A stretch of DNA of 64,000 nt from Podospora comata. Lineage: Eukaryota > Ascomycota > Sordariomycetes > Sordariales > Podosporaceae. The DNA lies in the NCBI GenBank assembly GCA_017354895.1, contig CP071494.1, positions 372,001-436,000 on the forward strand, written 5' to 3'. The notes beneath the pieces were generated by a model, which saw only the letters and a list, made by a program, of their open reading frames with translations, was not told the DNA's origin and did not search any database. Both the position numbers and the translations under genes were made by a program. Of the stretch, positions 57,228-64,000 are shown piece by piece. How positions within the stretch are numbered: position 1 is the stretch's first letter; every line of letters begins with the position of its first letter.

Positions 57228-58179
57228 TTGGGACGGGTAGTGAAAGAAATTGGATATGAATTGGAAAGGCAGGAACAGGGAGGCAATAGTTGTTGGGAGT
57301 TGAAGGAGCTGCGGAGTTGGAAATTGTTGGACTGTTGGAATTTTGGAGTTCAGTTCATCCCCTTTCATCCTGGAAGGCATTTTCATGACGGGTTTTTTTC
57401 GTTTTCATATCTTTTCATATCATTACATCGCATTCTCTTCATATCATCAACCTCCTACCGCCAATCCCCCCCAGGTCCATCGTTTATATAAGGTATATAC
57501 ACCCTCCCGCATCACGTACAAACACTGCCATCACTTTTCTTCATCATGCATTGGGAGAGTTTCTGGAAATTCGGTTACACATCACATCATACATCACACA
57601 CACGTGTCCCCAAACTTATCTACCTTGTCTTAATCAGCGCTCGCTTTCCCCGTCTTGACTGTTCAGTTGGGTTTCTATTCATGTTTCGTGGCAGGCTTTT
57701 CGTTCTGAAATGTGTGTTGTTGCATGGTTGGATCTGGTGTTCATCTCATGTCTTCGTTGTTGCTGCATTTTGTATTTGCATCCTCTCACTTTGCAAGCAT
57801 GCTTGCCCCATAATCATTGTCAAAGGAAAGGAGTATCTGGAATTTTGGAGAGTCTTGTGCGAGTTTGGAAAGTACTAGATCGTGCTATACCCCCCCTACA
57901 CCCCCCTATTCAATAAAAGAATATCCATAGTTTTCAATCTTGACTCTTGTTTTGTATGTGACTGTGCTGGGTAAGATGCTTGGGTAACTTATGACACAGT
58001 GGCATTGTTCAACCCAGGAAATATCTGATGGCTTGGCCGTTCAGTTGGCAAGACAAAAGAAAGATAAACCCATCAAGAGGATGGTGAGGATGTAAACGAC
58101 AACCCAGTCCTTGGTACTGGGAGACAACGGTGCCAAGACTTGGTGATGGAGTCAAGTGGACCCCCAAAAAGAGCCAAAA
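57228..58179. other. 3' flank of the ADIP-type gene, gene-poor
   Basis: About 950 bp, T-rich on the plus strand, with only short ORFs. A run of C and A (about 57886-57905) precedes an AATAAA at 57911-57916, a possible polyadenylation signal. Nothing else is recognised. Confidence 0.45.
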
Positions 58180-58298
58180 ACATACAACACCGAGGATTCC
58201 CCAGTGGTCACCCACCTGAGTACTGGTTCGGCCCTCAGCTGTTTGACTAGGGGAGAGCGGACGGGATCCCGTATTTTCAGCTGGGTATGGTCGTATGT
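58180..58298 (-). rRNA. 5S ribosomal RNA gene
   Basis: On the minus strand 119 bases begin ACATACGACCATACCCAGCT and end GGTGTTGTATGT. The ends pair over eight or more bases (ACATACGAC with GTTGTATGT), as in all 5S rRNA. The internal block GTACTCAGGTGGGTGACCAC and the following GGGGAATC match the conserved 5S C box region. Two CAGCTG copies pair with each other in the helix where many fungi have CACTGG/CCAGTG, a compensated change. T-runs (58176-58179 and 58166-58170) follow as Pol III stops. Unlike in yeast, 5S genes of filamentous ascomycetes such as Neurospora are scattered singly through the genome, and this fits. Confidence 0.94.
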
Positions 58299-58323
58299 GA
58301 TGGTTGTTGTTGATTCTTTGGCC

Positions 58324-58328
58324 TATAT
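58324..58328 (-). promoter_or_regulatory. TATA-like element upstream of the 5S rRNA gene
   Basis: An ATATA run lies 26-30 bases upstream of the 5S start on the minus strand. Dispersed 5S genes in Neurospora are known to need a TATA box near -29, and the spacing here fits. Confidence 0.6.
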
Positions 58329-58550
58329 GTGAAGAGGTTTAGCCTAGCTGGGAGCTGAGCCCATGATTGCAGCTTCCCGTGTTATTACGACTCAGTGATC
58401 GCTCCTGCCGTTTGTGGTGGATATGGGGTGTGCTGTCATTGGGAAGGTGCCACCTGCTCAAAGAAAACGGCAGAAGAGACAAGGAAGGGACGACGATGAC
58501 TTGTCTACCTTGAGTTGTTGCTCTGACTTTCCATCCACCTTTACCTTTTA

Positions 58551-58618
58551 CCACATTCCCACATTCCCACATTCCCACATTACCCCATTCCCACATTACC
58601 CCATTCCCACATTACCCC
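58551..58618. repeat. Short tandem repeat, CCCACATT-type
   Basis: Tandem CCCACATT units turn into a 16-bp compound unit (ACCCCATTCCCACATT) repeated about two and a half times. It is G/A versus C/T strand-biased and non-coding. Copy number may vary between strains. Confidence 0.85.
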
Positions 58619-61600
58619 TTTCCAGTCTTTCGCCTTTCGTTACTCCTAAAAATCGGTTGACAGGAGTCTCGAGGTGATCGGGCATCGTTTCGTCGTGTTC
58701 AAGTCGGGTCGGTAGTCCAAGATTTCCAAGATTTCCCCCATGTAGCCTTTCCTTGCCCTTGAATCCTCCCTCACACATGATGCCTCCTTCAAGTCGAGAA
58801 CCACATCGCGTCCTGTCGTCCATATCCCCCGTGAATACCCACCTGGGCCCCTTCCCTCCTCACCCTTTCCCACTCCCCTGATTCCCCAACGCTCTTGCTT
58901 GGCACCTTGCCAACGGCCCATGACCAAGACTCTCCCCTTCTAGTCTGCGCTTCCTCTCTGATCCTTCTCGAAGTTGAGTGAGTACCTAGTCGGATCGGGG
59001 TGTGAAGGATCCTCTTTCAGCCAGTTCTCGCGGTTATTCATGGCAGCCAATCTCCCCATACTGTATCATATCGACCTCTCACTCGTCCTCCCACTCAGTC
59101 AAATGTCTTTTTGATCCTCATGCTTCTCCATTGCTCTCTGCCGTTGCAAATCCCTGTTTGTGATTATGTTGTCGTTGATTTCGTTCTTGTGAGCTTTATT
59201 TCTTTCGAGTCCCAGGCTTGAGGTCCTTCTCTCGTTATCCTGTCAGGCATCGTTGCTCGGGTGTGGTCGATGTCGAGGCCGATATCAAAGGCCATCCTAT
59301 TGTGGTGTTGTCAAGTGTTGATGTTGCCTTCACGTTGCCATAGTTGTGCCTTAACCGCCCAGATTGTCCCATCATCCATCAAACATCGAAGTCCATGCCC
59401 GTCATGATCAAAATAATCGAGGGAAGGGACCATCTCTTCTGCAATCGGGGTTGTTGTCCTCTTCAACAAGAAATGATGGACAGGAGAAGAGGGAAGCAGA
59501 GAGAAGGGGGCCGACGAGGGGACAAAGGGGGGGGGGGGCGGACAGTATGATATATAGATACTTCATCCTGATGCGAGATCGGGGAGGAAGAAGAGGGGAT
59601 GATATGCGTACTTGCGCGTACCTTGCCCAGCCCAGGTGTGGGTGGGTGTGCGTCACGAGTCCTCCTTGCTGTCCTCTCCCCCTTTCATCTGACACCTGTC
59701 TGTCAAGTGAAACTTGTCGTTTCGTCCGGTTTCTGTCAGATGTCATGTCATGTTTGCCACCCTCCTAAACAGCGGTCATGCCCACAGATACCCGACTCTT
59801 GTTGTTTCGCCCAGTGATAAGCTGATCTTCGGTTTTATATCCATGGAATCGTTCATCTGGGGCGTTGGTGGCGGCCAGAGGGCGGTTGTACAGGGAGTAT
59901 GGGGGCTTGATGGCGTAGTTGGGATCGTCTTGATACCTACTCGCAGAGCAACATCGCAATCCCCGTCCGGTGACGGCGGCGGCGATCCCATATCAATATC
60001 TTCTTGTTTTTTTCCATATCCCTCGCCTTCTCGCGGCGTCGGCCATCGGTTCTTTCGGCCACCGACCTTTTATTCGTGTGCTGTCGTGTCTCTGCAGCAT
60101 ACAAAGACGGGACGAAACGAACGTGCATGGTGGCCAACGACACAAGAAGAAGCCTCTTGACGCAACGTACAGCGAAGAAAACACTATACGGGAAGAAGAA
60201 TTTAGAGTTGATGTAACGTGTGATGAGGAGTTGAAGGAAAGAGATGAGGACTTACACCGCCGTTGTCCGGCACCGCAACTCCCTGTCATGATTGAAAGCC
60301 GTTAACCATAGGGTTCCCTTCCCGTTCACCCATCGTCGACAGTATTTTCAAAATGAAGATAGATGTCCAGAATGCAGCTCAACCCGGAGACTCAATGACT
60401 CGAATATCTGGTTCGCTCTTCCCCCCCAAGTCCTCCGAGATAGGTACCCATTCTCGGACTTCTCAGGGACACCACCGGAGGTAAGCAAAAGCATGTCTCT
60501 CTTCCTCCCTTGAGACGGAACACGGGGAAGCCATGTGCTTGACACATGTCAAAAGACGTCAAGGATCTGTCAAGAAAGAAGCAGAACGTTCCATGTACCC
60601 TATTTCTGCCTTTGGCCTTTGGTCTCGCGCACCTTCTGATTCCCTATAGCAGTCTCAATGATACCTTCTGATCCCTTATAGCAATATCATTGATATTAAA
60701 TAGATGCCTCATAACTTCAGAGCCCTGCAAAGTGAAAAGGCTTCACAATATCCTCTAGAATGGTGATGACTGGTAGCCAGGAAGCAGATAGACTGATGTT
60801 ATCCATCACTGCCATCCAAGCCCACTTTCTTTTCTGCATGATGTACCAACAACGATCATAACCACTTTTCGTGCGGCTTGGACAATGTCATGACATCTCA
60901 CGGCACAAGGGGGCACTGGAAACGAGGCTCTACTTTCGGAATCGCCTCGCCCTTTCCCCATCAATGGCCGATCGGATTGGCTGGCGCCGTCAACAGATGC
61001 CGCTTTTTGTACGTACGGGCTTCCCACAAGCTAAATCTGGTCCGAGCAGTATTGCATGTCCGGTCTGCGTATGATACGCCCCAGCTTGTTGATATTTCGG
61101 CACCGAGCCGTCTTTCTGCCCCAACCCACAAGACCCTCGAGGGGGATATCTATCAGGCAATCATGGTGTGCTAGAACCAGTGGACACCAGTTGAGCCTCT
61201 CCCGACTCGAATCGACATTCTAGAAACACACAACTTCCGGCGCCGGCAACAAAGCTAACCGAACGTTGAAAATGGCCGACAATTACTGGATCTCCGATGA
61301 TTAAAAGTACAAGGGGAGACCTGTAATACCGCCTGTGGTGAGAGTCTACCCTGGCTTCAAGACCACACATGAATGGTTAATCTTTCGGATATCGGGGTTC
61401 CTCCGAGAAAAGGCAAGTGCCAAAACAGTCATTGAAATGGCTAATGGTCGCGGCTTTGACCGATCCAAAACTCAAGACCCACGTGCTGGAGGATCAACAC
61501 ACTTCGGGTGTCCGTGATATGCTGGACCTCCGCGAGGCGTGATAAGCTCCGGGCATAGATAAAAAAAGAGAAAGAGACCTCGGCCATAGGATTTTGATGT

Positions 61601-62491
61601 TTCCCAAACCATTGTACACATCACTTGACATTTGACAATGATGCTTTGTCGGCAGATGAGAATGAAGCTGCGCGTCTCGGTCAATAAGTGTTCGGTGGTG
61701 AGCCATGCCCGAGATCAGCCGGCTACGACGTGCTGCCTTGTCCAATCAACCTGCCGACCACAACATGAAGAACCGAAGCCAAGGCACTCCTTCTTTTTCG
61801 ACGAGTTCTCGAGACTGCCGCCCCGTTGAAGCCATCACCTCAGTTGTCAACTCGACAATAAAAGCGCCGAATCCATGCTAGACACCCTCCTGTTCAGCGC
61901 CGAGACGATCTCCCGCACCATGATTACGACGCTAGATCAGCCAGATCGTTCAATGTGACATGGGGCGAACCAATCGGCTGCAGCATGGCAGGGCAGACGA
62001 TAAAAGCCGTTGGTGTTTTCCAACCGTCAGAAGATTACCTAGCATTGGAATCGGAGAAGCAAGACACTACAACGGCTACTAGATGTCTTGTTTGTCGGGA
62101 GTTGGTTGCTGTGTCAGCATCTTCCGCTCTTTGTTTACCTGGCGAGTTTTGAACAGGAAATGATGGAAGACAAATGGCGACGACATTGAAATGGTGTAAC
62201 TCGCACCCGCACTCTGACGTGTTCTCGAATACCCCCCCTCGCGGCTTCCTTTCAAGAAAGAGGTGGGTGGGTGAGTGGAGAAGGGGGAGGACGTTATGGC
62301 AGGAGCCATCCATCATGCCTACGGAAGGCACATCGGGTAAGGTAGGTACGTCTCTTACTCTCTTGCACTCTTACACAAACACAAACAAACACACAGACCA
62401 CAGCAGATCACCAGAGATCAACCAACCAAGAGAAACGCCGCTCCCGCCCTGAGACCTCGAGTCTCATCAAGCCAGCCTCTGAGCCTTCGGG
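58619..62491. other. Gene-poor stretch of 3.9 kb
   Basis: The left half (to about 60100) is pyrimidine-rich on the plus strand and has a 13-base G run near 59527-59539; the right half is more mixed. No ORF has protein-like composition or a recognised domain. The last ~120 bp before 62492 (CA-rich, ACACAAACACAAACAAACAC-like) looks like a 5' leader. Confidence 0.4.
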
Positions 62492-63049
62492 ATGTCCAAG
62501 ACACCAGAGAGACCTGGTCCACTCAAAAGCTTCCGACTGTCTCAGACCAGCAGATTGGTGCACGGGGACGGTGAGCGCTGCGCGTCTCCCTTACTCACCG
62601 ATGGAGTCACGTCTGCCTATCAAGGCATCAATAAGATTTCTCGCCAACCCGTTGAGGAGGTCACCGCCCCTTCTCCCTTCCGGGCCATCGTCATACCGGC
62701 GGCCCCGGAGTGCCAGAAAGACCGGCATAGAGATCGGGCACCTCGTATGATTCGTGATGGTGGACTTGGTATACAAACTTCAGCCCGGTTCAGTCATCAA
62801 ACAAAAGAGATCGCCCCGCCAGGCGCCGACATGGCCAACAAATGCGGGGAGCTATCGCCAGCTTGGTCCCCCGCTCGGCGTCTCCTCGTGACCGAGCCAC
62901 AGCAGCTCGCTAACAGTTCAGCGCCGCCATCCAGCCCTGTGCTTGCCGTGGAGCTCGAAAGCGATATCCAACACGAGTCCCGGGACCAAGAATATCCATA
63001 TCTGGAAATGGGCCAGGATCATGGCGCGCCCCAATTGGCCCGGTCATGA
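62492..63049 (+). CDS. Hypothetical protein, low confidence
   Basis: A 185-codon ORF after a leader-like CA-rich stretch. The product is hydrophilic and looks disordered: MSKTPERPGPLKSFRLSQTS at the start and ELESDIQHESRDQEYPYLEM near the end. A GTGAGC near 62571 followed by a TCAAG near 62624 could mark an in-frame intron. I recognise no family. Its TGA overlaps the ATG of another ORF (63046-63363), which is unlikely to matter in a eukaryote unless splicing joins them. It may be part of a larger spliced gene or no gene at all. Confidence 0.35.
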   Translation: MSKTPERPGPLKSFRLSQTSRLVHGDGERCASPLLTDGVTSAYQGINKISRQPVEEVTAPSPFRAIVIPAAPECQKDRHRDRAPRMIRDGGLGIQTSARFSHQTKEIAPPGADMANKCGELSPAWSPARRLLVTEPQQLANSSAPPSSPVLAVELESDIQHESRDQEYPYLEMGQDHGAPQLARS

Positions 63050-63363
63050 AGGCCGTGGCGCGGCTTGGTGACTGGTTGGGCTTGATGGCGTTTGTGGTGC
63101 AAAGCATATTTTTGGTGCCTCCCAAGGTCCAAGGTGCTCTCTCTCTCGACATTTTGTTGAGAGAACCCAACGGTCGCAATCAATCAATGCATTACTCGCA
63201 AGTCGCCAAGGTGTCGGGCGACAAGCAAGAGACTAATGCTCTTGAACCAAATCAGCCTATCAAACGGACACTTTACGATCAACAGCCGCCCACCCCGCCA
63301 GCGCCGGGAACTGGAGCCTTCATCAACAAGCTTATTTTTAGCGGACTCGCAATATGCTCGTAA

Positions 63364-64000
63364 TTGGGCCCTCTAAATCACCATATGGTTCAAGATATTC
63401 CCGCATGTGCGGAGACGAAGCTTTACGCGGGCTCGCACGACATCATCCTCTCCCCCTGACCCTGGTTCTGACTCTGGCTGGCCCCTGGCGAACCTCTGAG
63501 ACAAGCATCATCTAGCAGAGAACCTAGAGGGAACATGACTAAATGACAGTCGAGAAAGAGTCACGAGATGACCGAATCTAGCAATCTTACCAAATTGAAC
63601 CCTTTGGGGAGATGAAGAGTTTTGTTACTTGAAGTGGTCATGTTGTTGGAGGCTGTGGTGGGGTAATCATGGAGTTGGGGGGGCAGCCTTAACCCTGATG
63701 GCCAGGGGTCAACCCCAGATTCACAGGGGGGGCTCGTTCAGGTTAGCCTATGCTCGCAGCTCAGTGGAGCTCCCGGCAGTGGGGGTTGTGCTGATCTATC
63801 CAGGGACAAGGCTTATTCACAAAAAGCTTGCTTGCACCCCGTCATGCAATATTCTCAAGCTCCTCGAGGCCGTCGATATTGAGGGCCTCATCTATTTTCC
63901 AGCACCTGCCACGGAAACCAAACCAGGTTGCGGGATGAGATGTTGCTTCACACTATACAAAGTTCCCAAATGTTGATATGGCCATATCAAGCCGCCTTTT
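63364..64000. other. Right edge of the window, nothing recognised
   Basis: 637 bp with no domain-bearing ORF or RNA gene. A 115-codon ORF (63629-63976) overlaps a G/C-rich stretch and looks accidental. Confidence 0.4.

Noticed and set aside
1-64000. Search for transposons, LTR elements, CRISPR arrays, tRNAs and secondary-metabolite core genes
   Set aside because: No transposase, reverse transcriptase, paired long terminal repeats, regular spacer array, tRNA cloverleaf, polyketide synthase or peptide synthetase was recognised by reading; diverged relics could be missed without a search.

Overview
The window is a gene-dense piece of a filamentous ascomycete chromosome, most likely a Sordariomycete. 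The grounds are short spliceosomal introns with GT...AG ends and CTAAC/CTGAC branch sites, single-copy fungal housekeeping genes, a lone dispersed 5S rRNA gene, and no operons. I see no intact transposon, LTR element, CRISPR array or tRNA. The order and family are inferred from gene style, not from a database search.

Left part (1-25 kb): the 3' end of eIF2-beta; a PTC2-type PP2C phosphatase (-); an Axl2-like cadherin-fold membrane protein (-) divergent from an Efm6-like protein-lysine methyltransferase (+); a secreted double-psi beta-barrel protein (+); CCZ1 (-); MAF1 (-); the AP-1 sigma adaptin (-) divergent from a glutamate-cysteine ligase modifier subunit (+); BUD32 (-); and an orphan membrane-anchored protein (+).

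Middle part (25-49 kb): a carboxymuconolactone-decarboxylase/AhpD-like protein (-); a long disordered protein whose reading frame holds one in-frame TAG followed by 134 more coding codons (+); a D-amino-acid-oxidase-like FAD enzyme (-); an RVS167-type BAR-SH3 protein (-) divergent from the cysteine desulfurase NFS1 (+); a CsbD-like protein (+); an NmrA-like oxidoreductase (+); and an ADGF/ADA2-family protein (-) that has lost its metal-binding and catalytic residues.

Right part (49-64 kb): a 1362-residue 5-oxoprolinase (+), an ADIP-type coiled-coil protein (+), a gene-poor 5 kb stretch with a 5S rRNA gene (-) and a small tandem repeat, and two weak hypothetical ORFs at the edge.

Functional links: the glutamate-cysteine ligase modifier and 5-oxoprolinase both belong to the gamma-glutamyl/glutathione cycle; NFS1 supplies sulfur for Fe-S clusters and tRNA thiolation, and BUD32 acts in tRNA t6A formation; CCZ1, AP-1 sigma and RVS167 all serve membrane traffic. 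They lie among unrelated genes, so no co-regulated cluster is claimed. The points most worth checking are the TAG at 30704-30706, which sits in a predicted RNA hairpin loop and fits stop-codon A-to-I editing, the deaminase-fold pseudoenzyme at 46-48 kb, and a possible second C-terminal exon of the AP-1 sigma gene.
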